Source: Bettongia penicillata ogilbyi (Eukaryota; Chordata; Mammalia; Diprotodontia; Potoroidae). From it: DNA of 64,000 nt. Under the pieces are notes generated by a model. It saw only the letters and a list, made by a program, of their open reading frames with translations. It ran no database searches and was not told the origin of the DNA. The position numbers were made by a program, and so were the translations under genes. The stretch is taken from the NCBI GenBank assembly GCA_023548195.1, contig JAJHZJ010000009.1, forward strand, positions 6,594,215-6,658,214, given 5' to 3'. Positions 12,640 to 23,389 of the stretch are shown here, in pieces. Positions within the stretch are counted from its first letter, which is position 1; each line of letters starts with the position of its first letter.

Positions 12640-14775
12640 AGACTTGATTCAAATTGACATAACTGAGAGCTATTCCCCAACTGATAAATGGTAAAAGGGA
12701 TATGAACATGCAGTTTTCAAAGGAAGAAATCCAAGCCATCAACAATTACATAAAAAAAAATGTTCTAAATCAGTAATATTTAGAGAAATGCAAATTAAAA
12801 TAATAAGTACCCACTTGTTATTACACATACCTACTACGTTAGCAAGGATGACATAAGGGAACAAGGACACTATGTTGGTGGAGCTATGGGAAAATAGACA
12901 CCCTAATGCACTGTTTTTGGAGCCATTCCATTCATCTTGAAAACCAGTTTGGAATTATTTCCAAAATACTATTAAACTGTGTATACTATTTGAGTGAGCT
13001 ATAGTATTACTAGAACTCTACTCCAAAGAAATAGAAGAAACAGGACAGGGATCGATATGTACAAAAATGTTCAACTCTTTCTCTGGTCGCCAAAAATTGG
13101 AATGTAAAGTTGGTCACTTCCTATTTGGAGAATGGCAGAAAAAATTGTGATGTAGCAATGTAATGGATTATTATTTAAAATTTATTTGCAGTGTTCTACA
13201 GTCACTACCATATAACTTAGATTTTTTTTCCCTCCCTCTCCCTCCTTCCCTCCACTTTCCCCCTCCTTCCCCAAGGTAGCATACAATTTTATATAGGTTC
13301 TACACATGCATTCCTAGTAAATACACTTTCATCATAGTCATGTTGCATAGAAGAATTAAAATGAATGGGAGAAGTCATATAACAAACCAAACTGTAATAC
13401 AAAAAAAAATGATCTGCTGCATTCTGCGATTGAATTCCATAGTTCTTTCTCTGGATGTGGAAGGCATTTTGCCTTAAAATATCATTGGGAATTTTTTTAA
13501 GTCCTTGCATTGCAATGAAGTTCTAAGTCTACCAGAAAAAGTCCTCGCGCACTGTGACTGTGTACAAAGTTCTCCTGGTTCTGCCCCTTTCACTCAGCAT
13601 TAGATCATATAAGTCCTTTCAGGCCCCTCTGAGGTCTTCCTGTTCATCATTTCTTGTAGCACAATAGTATTCCATTACATTCATATACCATAATTTATTC
13701 AGTCATTACCCCAATTGATGGGCATTCCTTTGATTTCCAGTTTTTGGCCACCACAAAGAGGGTTGCTATATATACATGTGGGACCCTTTCCCATTTTTGT
13801 TATCTCTTTGGGATACAGTCCTAGAAGCCATATTGCTGGGTCAAAGAGTATGCACATTTTTGCAGCCCTTTGGGCATAGTTCCAAATTGCTCTCCAGAAT
13901 GGTTGGATCAACTCAAAGCTCCACCAACAATGAGTGTTCCAACTCTCCCACATCTTCTGTCACTTTTATCACGTTCTTGTTTTGTCATGTTAGTCAGTCT
14001 GATAGGTGGGATGTGGTACCTCAGCGTTGTTTTGCATCTCTCTAATCAACAGTGATTTAGAGCAGTTTTTCATATGACTACAGATAGCTTTAATTTCTTC
14101 CTCTGAATACTACCTGTTCATATCCTTTGACCATTTATCAGTTGGGGAATGACTTGTATTCTTGTAAATTTGACTCAGTTCTCTATATATTTTAGAAATG
14201 AGGCCTTTGTCACAGATAATAGTTGCAAAAATTCTTTCTCAGTTTTCTGTTTCCCTCTTAATCTTGGTTGCATTGCTTTTGGCTGTGCAAAAACCTTTTC
14301 AGTTTAATGTAATCAAAATTATCCATTTCACACTTCATAATGCTTTCTGTCTCTTGTTTAGTCAAAAATTCTTCCTTTCTCCATAAATCTGATAAAACAC
14401 ACTATTCCTTGCTCCACTAATTTGTTTTATAACATCAATTTTTATACCTAGATTATGTACCCATTTGGACTTTATTCTTGTGTATGGTGTTGGGCATTGG
14501 TCTTTTGCCCAGTTTCTGCCACACTGTTATCCAGTTTTCCTAGCAATTTTTGTTAAACAGTGAATTCTTATCCCAGAATCTGGGGTCGTAATGGATTATC
14601 ATTATGCCATGGAAATAATGAAATTACAAATTTCAGAGGAAACTGGGAAGACCTTTATGAACTGATGCAGAATGACATGAACAAAAATAAGGGAATATAG
14701 TGATACAGTGATAGCACTATATAGAAAAATGACTTTGAAAGTCTTTAGAATTGATCGGTGCAGTGATGAACCACA
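12640..14775 (+). mobile_element. Old L1 LINE 3' part, interrupted by a second L1
   Basis: Sense-strand L1 ORF2 end: CTATTCCCCAACTGATAAATGG, CAGTTTTCAAAGGAAGAAA, GAGAAATGCAAATTAAAATA, AGCCATTCCATTCATC. It stops at 13176 and resumes at 14589 (GCCATGGAAATAATGAAATT, GAACTGATGCAGAATGACAT). The piece between is an L1 in the opposite direction. Confidence 0.8.
13177..14588 (-). mobile_element. 5'-truncated L1 LINE inserted into an older L1
   Basis: Antisense L1 ORF2 end and 3' UTR: CAATTGATGGGCATTCC, TTGCTGGGTCAAAGAGTATG, CCAGAATGGTTGGATCA, CATTTATCAGTTGGGGAATG, ATGAGGCCTTTGTCACAGA, CATTTGGACTTTATTCTTG. It is flanked by TAATGGATTATTATT (13161-13175) and TAATGGATTATCATT (14589-14603), a 15-bp target duplication with one mismatch. 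This copy is younger than its host. Confidence 0.85.
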
Positions 14776-14859
14776 GTTAGTATAATTGGCACCATTTAAA
14801 AGAAAATCACTGGCCATAAAGTGGTTATATGATTATATGAACCACAAGTCCCAGTAATG

Positions 14860-15780
14860 AAGGTAAAACATGCCACTCACCTCCTGGAATAAGGTGATAA
14901 ATTTAAACTGCAGAAAAAGGCCTATATATCCAAACATGGCCAAAAATGGGAGTTCGCTTTGCCAGTCTTTGTAAATATATATTGAAGGTTTTTTTTTTAA
15001 ATTACCTAGTGGCAAGTGGGAGTGAACACATTGATACCAAAAAATAGTTATTTGAAATATAATAAAAGTGTGTCCAGAAAAGAATATTCAGTAGTTTTAA
15101 GGTTAAAGGTCATGTAATTTCTTAATTTTTTTTAGATGATGCTTTGTTTCTGTTGCAAAATTTGAGTGAAACACTTTGCCTCTAATTTTCTTATTAATTC
15201 AGCCTTTATACCTATTCTTTCCCCACATGATTCTTCAACCAGTGTGGCTCATTCTCTTGTGTTACTTGCAATTTTTAGAAGTTTAGAACCTTCATGTCTA
15301 AACCTGTACTCTTTATAGTCTTTAAAAATTCATGACACTGTCACCATGTTTTCCTGGAAATAATTTGTGAATTTGGTAAATGGATGAAGATTTTGACATG
15401 TACACAATTAAACTTTTAAGAACAACGTTTTCTTTTATGAGAATTCTCACATATGTACACAGATATATATTCTGGTAATAACTTTGAGTTTTGCCTCATT
15501 TTCTATTCCCAAAATAAACCCTTTTTGCTTCCCCTCTCAAGATAGCCATTCCTTACTTATGAGGGATAAAAAAGTGTGTGTGAAGGGGTGTATGTTAGGG
15601 GGGGCATGCAGTTGTAAAAACAGTTCCGCAGAACTAGACAGCAACTGAAAGCATCCATACCCAGAGTCTCTCAACATTAAAGGGCTGGAAGGTACCTTGT
15701 CTTACCTCTTTTTTAGGCGGGCTAAAGTTGTTTATTTTAATTTCATAGCATTGAGTTTCCGTTGTTTTGGTTCTGTATAC
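14860..15780. other. Intron 5 sequence, unassigned
   Basis: No exon or clear repeat recognised. A GT/G-rich run lies near 15573-15606. Confidence 0.4.
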
Positions 15781-15783
15781 TTC

Positions 15784-15970
15784 ATAGAGTCAGAGATTTA
15801 GAGCTGCAAAGGACTTTAAATCTAACCCTTTTTTATTACAAATGAGGAGACAGATACTGAGATTAAGTGACTTGTTCAGAGGTTAAGTGGTAGATGCAGC
15901 TAGTGAAATTCTGAAGAAGGGTTTAAAGTCAGGTCTTCTTGATCCTAGGTCAGCACTCTATCCACCGTCA
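15784..15970 (+). repeat. Old SINE-type repeat (GATTTAGAGCTGCAAAGGAC type)
   Basis: GATTTAGAGCTGCAAAGGAC, ACAAATGAGGAGACAGATAC, GATTAAGTGACTTGTTCAG and CAGCACTCTATCCACC follow the order of a common old mammalian repeat. Similar copies are at 30385, 40835, 44745, 45640 and 59505. Confidence 0.65.
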
Positions 15971-16099
15971 TAGGTAACTTTTCCAGTTTCCCTAGCGCTG
16001 TTGATTTTTGAGCTTTATTTTGTGTCCTCAGTATTTAACATAGTGCCTGGCACATAGAAGGCCCTTAATACATGCTTGTCAACTTGATGTGACTTGACC

Positions 16100-16425
16100 C
16101 AACTGTTACTTCACTTTACATTAATCCATATAAATTTTTCCATGCTTTTTTACATGTAGTAATATTCTATCATGTACTACAACTTACTCAGTCATGCCCT
16201 ACTTAGTGAGTGTACTCTTCCCTCCTCCCCCCATATAGAAATTGCTGCTAGAAATTTTTTGGTATAATTAGCATCCTTTAAAAAAAAATCACTGGCCACA
16301 TAGTGGTTATATGATTAGCAGTAGGATTTCTGGGTCAGAAGGAGTATGGATATTTTAATAATTATCTTCACATAGTTTCAAATTGATTGTCAGACTGGTT
16401 GGACTGCTAGTTCTACAGAAGGTAT
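16100..16425 (-). repeat. Old L1 LINE fragment
   Basis: AGTAATATTCTATCATGTAC, CTACTTAGTGAGTG, AGTAGGATTTCTGGGTCAGA and CAGACTGGTTGGACTGCTAG follow the minus-strand L1 order. A 60-bp part (16256-16318) recurs at 14775-14830. Confidence 0.55.
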
Positions 16426-16488
16426 GAAGTGCTGTAAATGAGGTGACAGCCAGGTGCTCTGAGGACTTAAAAGTGGTAATGTGACATA

Positions 16489-16715
16489 GTTGTAGAGGCA
16501 GCTAGATGGGGCAGTGGATACAGTACTTGACTTGGAGTCAGAAAGAACTGAGTTAAAATCTAGTGTTAGTCACTTCGCAGCAGTGTGACCTTGGGTAAGT
16601 CACTTAACCTTTTCCTCAGTTTCCTCATCTGTAACTCAGAGACAATCCAGGATTGTTATGTGGATCAAATGATAGAATATTTGTAAACCTCTTAGCACAG
16701 TGCCTGGTATATATT
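16489..16715 (+). repeat. MIR/CORE-type SINE
   Basis: AGGCAGCTAGATGGGGCAGTG, GACTTGGAGTCAGAAAGAAC, GTGTGACCTTGGGTAAGTCA, CTCAGTTTCCTCATCTG, AGCACAGTGCCTGGTATATA. This is the full order of a tRNA-derived CORE-type SINE, one of the best preserved here. Confidence 0.85.
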
Positions 16716-16739
16716 AATCCAGTTTTTATACCTGCAAAT

Positions 16740-17215
16740 TTATACCTGTGAAAAATATCCCTTTTTCTTCCCTCCCTTCCTCTTCATTGTTATGACTTCC
16801 CCGTACGCTCTGTCATCCAACCCATCCAGCCTCTTTTCCTCATATATAGCTCTCTTCCCCTGAGTGTGCCTTTCTACTCACTTTTTTCCATTTTTGGAAT
16901 ATACTCCCTGCTTTAGAGCTCCGTCTCACAGATTCCCTCTTTTCCATTAAAGATACAGTTTAATCACCATTTTTTGAACTAATCTCACCACTTTTAGTAC
17001 TCTCTTTCCCAAACCATCTTGTATTTAAACTACTTTATATTTATTCCCTTTAAACTTATGCTTTATATGCTCCTATATGTTTATTTTCTATCCTTTTAGG
17101 AATATAAGCACATTATAGCTAGAAATTGCTTCATTCTTTGTACTTGTATGTCTAGTGCCTAGTATAGTGCCTGGTACAAAATGGATTTTAATAAATGTTT
17201 ATTGGTTGATGAATC
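16740..17215 (+). repeat. L2 LINE 3' end
   Basis: Cys-poor pyrimidine-rich L2 3' region ending with GTGCCTAGTATAGTGCCTGG, TACAAAATGG and AATAAATGTTTATTGG, the classical L2 tail. Confidence 0.7.
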
Positions 17216-17519
17216 ACTTTTCTATTCTATTCAAGAATGGCTTTTTGGTCTACTACATTTGTAATTGCCTATATTTTTGTTATCAGACTACTCTGAGAGA
17301 TATATGACAGAAAAATTCATCCTCCCATAAATTGTTTTTCTTCTTATCCTAATTGCATTATTTTGATTGTGCAAATGCTTTTCAATTTAATATAATAAAC
17401 AGTGACCCTTTCATCTTTTGTGAATACCTCTATTCCTCGTTTGGTTACGAATTCAGCAAGTCAGCATTGCTGTGGAAGGTATCTGATTTGTTTCTATTAT
17501 GATTTTTTAAATTTTATGA

Positions 17520-17610
17520 TCTTCAGTATTGTCTTTTGCTTTTTTTATCCCTAGTTCTTGGCACAGTGCCTTAGCCTAGCACATGATAGGTACTTAATAA
17601 ATGTTGTAAT
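17520..17610 (+). repeat. L2/MIR tail remnant
   Basis: GGCACAGTGCCTTAGCCTAG and GGTACTTAATAAATGTTG form an L2-type tail. Too short to place in a family with certainty. Confidence 0.45.
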
Positions 17611-17856
17611 GAATTGTATATGTTAATGTATATTGATCTAACACTAAATTTTCCTTGATTGCTTTAGAGTTTTCCCAAAAATAATTTTCAGATAGGACTA
17701 GTTACCCAGGTAACTGTATTTGGTAGTTTGTGGAACATGGGTTGTTGAATTACATTGTTTCTGATTCTTTCCCACTTTATATTTTTTAAACATTTAGATT
17801 AACATGAAATAATATAACATGTCATTTATCAAAGACAACTCTTCTATCATATATAG

Positions 17857-18006
17857 AAACCTCTAGAAGAACATGTTACAAGTGGTCCAGAACTGCTAAG
17901 GAGAAAACGTGCTGCTTCAGCTGAAAAAAATACTTGTCAGCTTTATATTCAGACAGATCATCTATTCTTTAAACACTATGGAACACGGGAAGCTGTGATT
18001 GCTCAG
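17857..18006 (+). CDS. ADAM10: ADAM10 exon 6 (propeptide end, convertase site, protease start)
   Basis: Fifty whole codons between ATATAG and GTATTT. The exon starts [14 protein letters not shown], carries the proprotein convertase site RRKR, and continues [16 protein letters not shown], the start of the mature metalloprotease. Human has RKKR followed by TTSAEKNT, so the site is kept although its bases differ. The stretch before it (KPLEEHVTS) is much less like human (IPQEEHAAN) than the protease part, as expected for a linker that is removed. It ends [11 protein letters not shown]. Confidence 0.97.
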
Positions 18007-18249
18007 GTATTTATTATGATAATGACATTGAGTCAGATGAGTTTTTAAAGCATGCGAATGTGATTTTTAAAAATTTGAAGCGTTTTTAACTTTTTATTTG
18101 CAAAAAAGATACATAATCAATTTCTAAGGAATTCCTGTTTGGATATCATCTATTCTCAAAATTTCTGGCATATGATTCAATATTTTAATGTTCATATCTC
18201 ATTTTTCATTAAGAATATTGTCATACTTTAGTACTACATGTCAGGACAC

Positions 18250-18620
18250 CATTCAGTGACACTGGTCTCCTTGCTCTTCTTTGAATAAGAAGTTCCACTT
18301 TTGCTTCTGGGCATATTCCTTGTTTGTCTTCTATTACTGAAATGCTTTCTTCCTCATCTCAGTGTCGTGGCTTCTGTAAATCTTAGCAAGAAGTCTTTCC
18401 TAGTCTTTCTTAATGTTATGACCTGTTAATGCTGAGACTAATCCCATTTTATCCTGTCTGAATCTTGTTTGTACATAGTTATTTACATGTTTTCTCCCTC
18501 ATTAGGCTGTGAGCCCTTTGATAGTGGGGATGTTTTTCACTTTTCCTTTTAATCTTAATCACTTAGCACAGTGCTTGGCACAAAATAGATACTGAACAAA
18601 TGTTTATTGACTGACTCACT
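18250..18620 (+). repeat. L2 LINE 3' end
   Basis: Ends with TTAGGCTGTGAGCCC, AGCACAGTGCTTGGCACAAA and AACAAATGTTTATTGACTGA. The order before it fits L2 3' sequence. It lies directly downstream of exon 6. Confidence 0.7.
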
Positions 18621-19049
18621 TTTGAATCATGGCAACATGTTGGGAAGGTTTAAGTAAATGAGTTTGGAACATCTAGAAATATAGTTGTGATCGTTGCCGG
18701 AAGTACCAGACAGTTTTATCAGGTGAAGTGTTATAGACATCATATACTTGTATATCTGAAATCATTTTGTCATCTTGTTTTGTGGCCCATATGAAGAAGA
18801 TAAGTGTCATGTTGGTTATTTGATCATGGTGGATTTGAAAATGGTTTAATGATGGAACCCAAAAAAAACTCCAATGGTGGAACCCCCCAAAAAATCATCG
18901 TCATAGATTGATGTCATTTTAGAGGGAGTTTTTTGATGTATCATGTAATGAAATAGAAGTAAATGTAAAGTTATACATTTAGGTTAAAAAATTAGCTTCA
19001 AGTGTACAAGATATAAAGGAGGCATGGTTAGATAATAGCATATGTGAAA

Positions 19050-19064
19050 GATATCTAAATTTTT
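19050..19064. repeat. Target-site duplication, left copy
   Basis: GATATCTAAATTTTT, identical to 21944-21958. The two 15-bp copies bracket the HAL1-like element. Confidence 0.9.
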
Positions 19065-19909
19065 TTTTAATTTATTTATTTAACATTTTACATTCATTTT
19101 CACAAAATTTTGGGTTCCAAATTTTCTCTCCTTTTATCCCCTCCCCCCCACCCCAATACACCAAGCATTCTAATTTTCCCTATCACCAATCTGCCCTCTC
19201 TTCTATCATCCCTCCCTTCTCTTGTCCCCATCTTCTCTTTTGTCCTATAGGGCCAGATGACTTTCTATTCCCCATTAACTGTATTTCTTATTTCCTAGTA
19301 GCAAGAACAATACTCAACAGTTGTTCCTAAAACTTTGAGTTCCAAATTCTCCCCATCCCTCCCTCCCCACCCATTCCCTTTGGGAAGACAGGCAATTCAA
19401 TATAGGCCCTATCTGTGTAGTTTTGCAAATGACTTTGATAATAGTTGTGTTGTGTAAGACTAACTCTATTTCCCTCCATCCTATCCTGCCCCCTCTTGTT
19501 TCTATTCTGTCTTTTGATCCTGTCCCTTCCCAAGAGTGTTGACTTCAAATTGCTCCCTCCTCCCATTGCCCTTCCTTCCATCATCCCCGCACCCTGCTTA
19601 TCTCCTTCTCCCCCACTTTCCTGTATTGTAAGATAGGTTTTCATACCAAAATGAGTGTGCATTTTATTCCTTCCTTTAGTTGAATGTGATGATGAGGGTA
19701 AACTTCTTGTTTTTTTCTCAGCTCTCCTCTTTTTCCCCCCACTAAAAAGTCTCCTGCTTGCCTCTTGAATGAGATATAATTAACCCCATTCCATTTCACC
19801 CTCTGTCCTCCCACTACATTTCTCTCTCACCATTTACCTTAATTTCTTTTAAGATATGGTCCCATCCTATTCAATTCACTCTGTGCTCTCTGTCTCTGTG
19901 TGTGCGTGC

Positions 19910-19941
19910 TTGTGTGTATGTATGTGTGCATGCACATGTGT

Positions 19942-19989
<48 letters not shown>
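19910..19989. repeat. GT-rich run and (GT)n microsatellite
   Basis: Imperfect GT/GC-rich sequence followed from about 19941 by some 24 GT units, in the 3' part of the HAL1-like element. The older element carries a TG run at the matching place (2635). Confidence 0.9.
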
Positions 19990-20082
19990 TCCCACCAACT
20001 GCCCAGATACTGAAAAATTTTAAGAGTTACAAATATTGTCTTTCCATGTAGGAATGTAAACAGTTCACTTTTGGTAAGTCCC

Positions 20083-21170
20083 TTATGACTTCTCTTTGCT
20101 CTTTACTTTTTCATGCTTCTTCTCATTCTTGTGTTGAAAGTCAGATTTCCTTTTCAGCTCTGGTCTTTTCATCAAGAATGATTGAAAGTCCTCTGTTTCA
20201 TTGAAAGACCTTATTTTCCCCTGAAGTATTATACTCAGTTTTGCTGGATAGGTGATTCTTGGTTTGAGTCCTAGTTCCTTTGACTTCTGGAATATCCTAT
20301 TCCACGCCCTTTGATCCCTTAATGTAGAAGCTGCTAGATCTTGAGTTATCCTGATTGTATTTCCACAATACTGGAATTGTTTCTTTCTAGCTGCTTGCAA
20401 TATTTTCTCCTTGACCTGGAAATTCTGGAATTTGGCCACAATGTTCCTAGGAGTTTCTCTTTTTGGATCTCTTTCAGGTGGTGATCGATGGATTCTTTCA
20501 ATACTTATTTTGCCCTCTGGTTCTAGAATATCAGAGCAGTTTTCCTTGATAATTCCATGGAAGATGATGTCTAGGCTCTTTTTTTGATCCTGACTTTCAG
20601 GTAGTCCCATAATTTTTAAATTGTCTCTCCTGGATCTCTTTTCCAGGTCAGTTGTTTTTCCAAGGAGATATTTCAAATGATCTTCCATTTTTTTCATTCT
20701 TTTGGTTTTGTTTTGTGATTTCTTGGTTTCTCAGAAAGTCATTAGACTCCATCTGTTCCATTCTCATTTTGAGAGAACTATTTTCTTCAGTGAGCTTTTG
20801 AACCTCTTTTTCCATGTGGCTAATTCTGCTTTTGCAAGCATTCTTCTCCTCATTGGCTTTTTGAACCTCTTTTGCCAATTGAGTGAGCCTATTTTTCAAG
20901 TTGTTATTTTCTTCAGCATTTTTTTGGGTCTCCTTTACCAAGGTATTGATTGACCTGTTTTTCATGCTTTTCTTGCATCTCTCTCATTTCTCTTCCCAGT
21001 TTTTCCTCCACTTGTCTAACTTGATTTTCAAAATCCTTTTTAAGCTCTTCCGTGCCCTGAGCCCACCGGACATCCACCTTGGATGTCTGGGATACAGAGG
21101 CCCCGACCTCCATGTCTTTCCCTGATGATAAGAATAGTTCCTTGTCATCAGAATTGAAAGGTGGGAACAT
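20083..21170 (-). pseudogene. LINE ORF1 protein gene (HAL1/L1 type), frameshifted
   Basis: Three overlapping minus-strand frames together give an L1-type ORF1 protein. The N-terminal part (21170-20913, then 20965-20648) is a long heptad-rich coiled coil (EKLGREMREMQEKHEKQV; KEVQKLTEENSSLKMRMEQM). The last frame (20697-20083, 204 codons) holds the RNA-binding part: EKRSRRDNLKIMGLPES, ISIERIHRSPPERDPKRE, PRNIVAKFQNFQVKEKIL, LAASTLRDQRAWNRIF, PRITYPAKLSIILQGKIRSF. The shifts fall at about 20930 and 20680. ORF1p forms trimers that coat LINE RNA. The copy cannot make the whole protein as it stands, though its domains are well kept. It could also be called an L1 ORF1 remnant; absence of ORF2 favours HAL1. 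Confidence 0.85.
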
Positions 21171-21174
21171 CTTT

Positions 21175-21943
21175 ACCCCATCAAAGTAGCTTTTTATAGT
21201 CTTATTTTTCTTCTCTTTTCTGGTCGTTTTCCCAGCCAGTTCCTTGACTTCTGAGATTCCTGTCCACCCCCGCCTAGATCCGCCCAGCTAGTGCTTGGGG
21301 TCTGAGATTCAAATGGGCTTTCCGTGGCAGGCATGGCTGCTATTCAATGTGAGCTTAAGTTCTGGTGCTCAGGTGGGGGCAGGGCCGCCTCCCAGGCTCA
21401 GTTCTCTCAGGGGCTTTATGCAGAGACCTTCAGTAATGGGGCGGGTGGGGGCATTGCTATCTCCCAGGCTCAGTTCCCTCAGGGGGGTTTTGCAGAGACC
21501 TTCAGTAATGGCCTTGAACTTCTGCCTGCTGCTCTGGGAGTGCCCCCTCTGCTGCTCCCTCCCCAGGAGGCCAAGCCACGGAGACACCCCGCTCCCCTCT
21601 TGGCCAGCCTAGATGTGTCTCTCACTGATCTGTGGTGCCTGTGGGTGGAGGGACCTTCCTGGCCGCCAGAGATTACGTCTCTGAAGCCTGCTCGGATCCG
21701 TTCCTCTGGGGCCGGGAGGCCAGGGCAGCTCAGGGGTGGACTCTGCTGTCTGGAGCATGACGGACCCCTGGGGACGGCTCTTCAGTGCTCTCTGGAACGG
21801 AAATCTTTTCCACTGTGTTTCTGCGCGCCTTGCAGTGCTCCAGAATTTGTGGGGAGTTCTTCTTGCAGGAAATATATGGGCTGTGGGTTCGGAGCTAGCA
21901 TACACGAGTCTTTCTACTCCGCCATCTTGGCTACACCCCCCAG
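21175..21943 (-). promoter_or_regulatory. LINE 5' UTR / internal promoter region
   Basis: The most GC- and CpG-rich stretch of the window. It has a tandem repeat of 72-bp period (21372-21443 and 21444-21511). At the outer end the minus strand carries GCCAAGATGGCGGAGTAG (21914-21931), which holds the YY1 core AAGATGGCGG. Human L1 has a YY1 site at the same place, where it sets the transcription start. Promoter activity is inferred. Confidence 0.6.
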
Positions 21944-21958
21944 GATATCTAAATTTTT
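21944..21958. repeat. Target-site duplication, right copy
   Basis: GATATCTAAATTTTT, identical to 19050-19064. Confidence 0.9.
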
Positions 21959-21959
21959 A

Positions 21960-22640
21960 CTGAACTAAATATGAGTCATTTGTGTAAAACAGTGTGACAG
22001 TGAAAAGTTAATAAAATCCTTGGCTGTGTTAGATGCCTGGTATTATTGAGAAAAAGCAAGTAATGATGAATCTTATCTGCAATTTACCTATTTCCTTCAT
22101 TAATTCACTTCACAACCCATTCATGCCTTCTCATGCCAAGTCTTGTCCATATCCTTCCATAATTCCTTCAGAGGGGATTCACTTAACTTGCTAGGTACTT
22201 CTTGATATTTCTTGGATATGGTGAAACACACATCTCTATATCTCCTCTTTTTTGATCCTATATCTCTCTGATGTTGTCTGTTACTTTATTTATAGCACTT
22301 CTCTGGTAATGTGATGCAATCTGTCCAAATTCACCACAGGGTTCTCCATTGCTTTTTAACTTTAATTCTTCAGACACTGTTGTATGAAGATTTATCAACG
22401 TTAGTAAAATAGGCTTCGTTTCAGGGAAAAGTTTGGAATCATTAAAAGCATTACACAGATTTCCAAAGGCAGTCCATCCTGCTCCTCTGTTTAATTCTGG
22501 GAATAGTTGCACCCTCTTAGCTTTCTGTCTGATCTGAATAAGAGGCATTCCTCATCCTTTAGTTTTTCTTTTGTGAATAGGTAGGCTTAAGTCCTATGTG
22601 TAGTGTTAGATCTCAAGAAGTTCTGAAGTAGGGAGGCAAA
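21960..22640. other. Intron 6 sequence, unassigned
   Basis: No exon seen. 22070-22330 (CATATCCTTCCATAATTCC and following) may be old LINE sequence, but the similarity is too weak to call. Confidence 0.4.
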
Positions 22641-22644
22641 GAAT

Positions 22645-23165
22645 TAGAAATTTAGGGGATGTCTTATCGATTGGGGAATGGCTGAACAAACTGGTATGTG
22701 ATTATGATGGAATATTATTGTACAGTAAGAAAGGATGTGCTGGATGCTTTCCGATAAACCTGGAAAGGCTTGATGCAAAGTGAAATGTACTGTGTATAAC
22801 GTAATAGTAAGATGACCACCTGTGAATGACTTAGCTGTTCTCAGCAATGCAATGATCCAAGACAACTCTGAAAGACTTATGATAAAGTGCTATCCATCCC
22901 CAGAGAACTAATGGGTTCTGAATGCAGTTTGAAACATACTTTTTTTTGCTCTCTTTTTCTTGACTTTTTTTTTCTGTTTTCTTTCACAACATGATTATTA
23001 TGGATGTTTGTATTACTACATATATAACATATCAGACTACTTGCCTTCTTAATTGAGGGGTTATGGGGAGGGAGAAAGGAAGAGAATTTACAGGTCATAG
23101 TTTTAAAAATGAAGGTTAAAAATTATTTTTACATGTAACAGGGGAAAAATAAAATAATACTCAAA
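22645..23165 (+). mobile_element. L1 LINE 3' end
   Basis: Sense L1 3' end: ATTGGGGAATGGCTGAACAA, GATGGAATATTATTGT, GATCCAAGACAACTCTGAAAG, CTATCCATCCCCAGAGAACT, GAATGCAGTTTGAAACATAC, GTTAAAAATTATTTTTACATG, ending AAAATAAAATAATA. Related to the copy at 55973-56864. Confidence 0.85.
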
Positions 23166-23389
23166 TAAGCTTTAAGGTGCTAAAAAAAGTTCTGAAATGT
23201 TCTCAATTTAATATGCTCAGTTTATCATCTGTAGATAGGGATATCTAAAAGCCATCTTTTATTTGGATTCTGGGCTCAATATCTTCCATGACTTTGGAAG
23301 ATAATTTTGAACATAAATTTTTGTTATTTGCTTCTCTTGGTATTTATAATCCAAAGATCAGACAAAATTTTCTCAGCTGTTCATGTTTT

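Larger units (their letters stand above)
19065..21943 (-). mobile_element. Full-length ORF1-only LINE (HAL1 type)
   Basis: A 2.88-kb element bracketed by a perfect 15-bp target duplication. On the minus strand it has a GC-rich 5' UTR starting near GTGTAGCCAAGATGGCGGAG, a 2 x 72-bp tandem repeat, a broken L1-type ORF1, a GT run, a purine-rich 3' region and an A/T-rich tail. After the ORF1 stop only about 1 kb remains, so the usual 3.8-kb ORF2 (endonuclease and reverse transcriptase) is absent. Both ends are intact, so this is the element's own structure and not truncation. HAL1 elements of this form are known in mammals, including opossum. They would need L1 enzymes in trans. Confidence 0.85.

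Noticed and set aside
21324..21968. A 214-codon plus-strand open frame
   Set aside because: It is antisense to the GC-rich 5' UTR of the HAL1-like LINE, where stop codons are rare; no domain seen.
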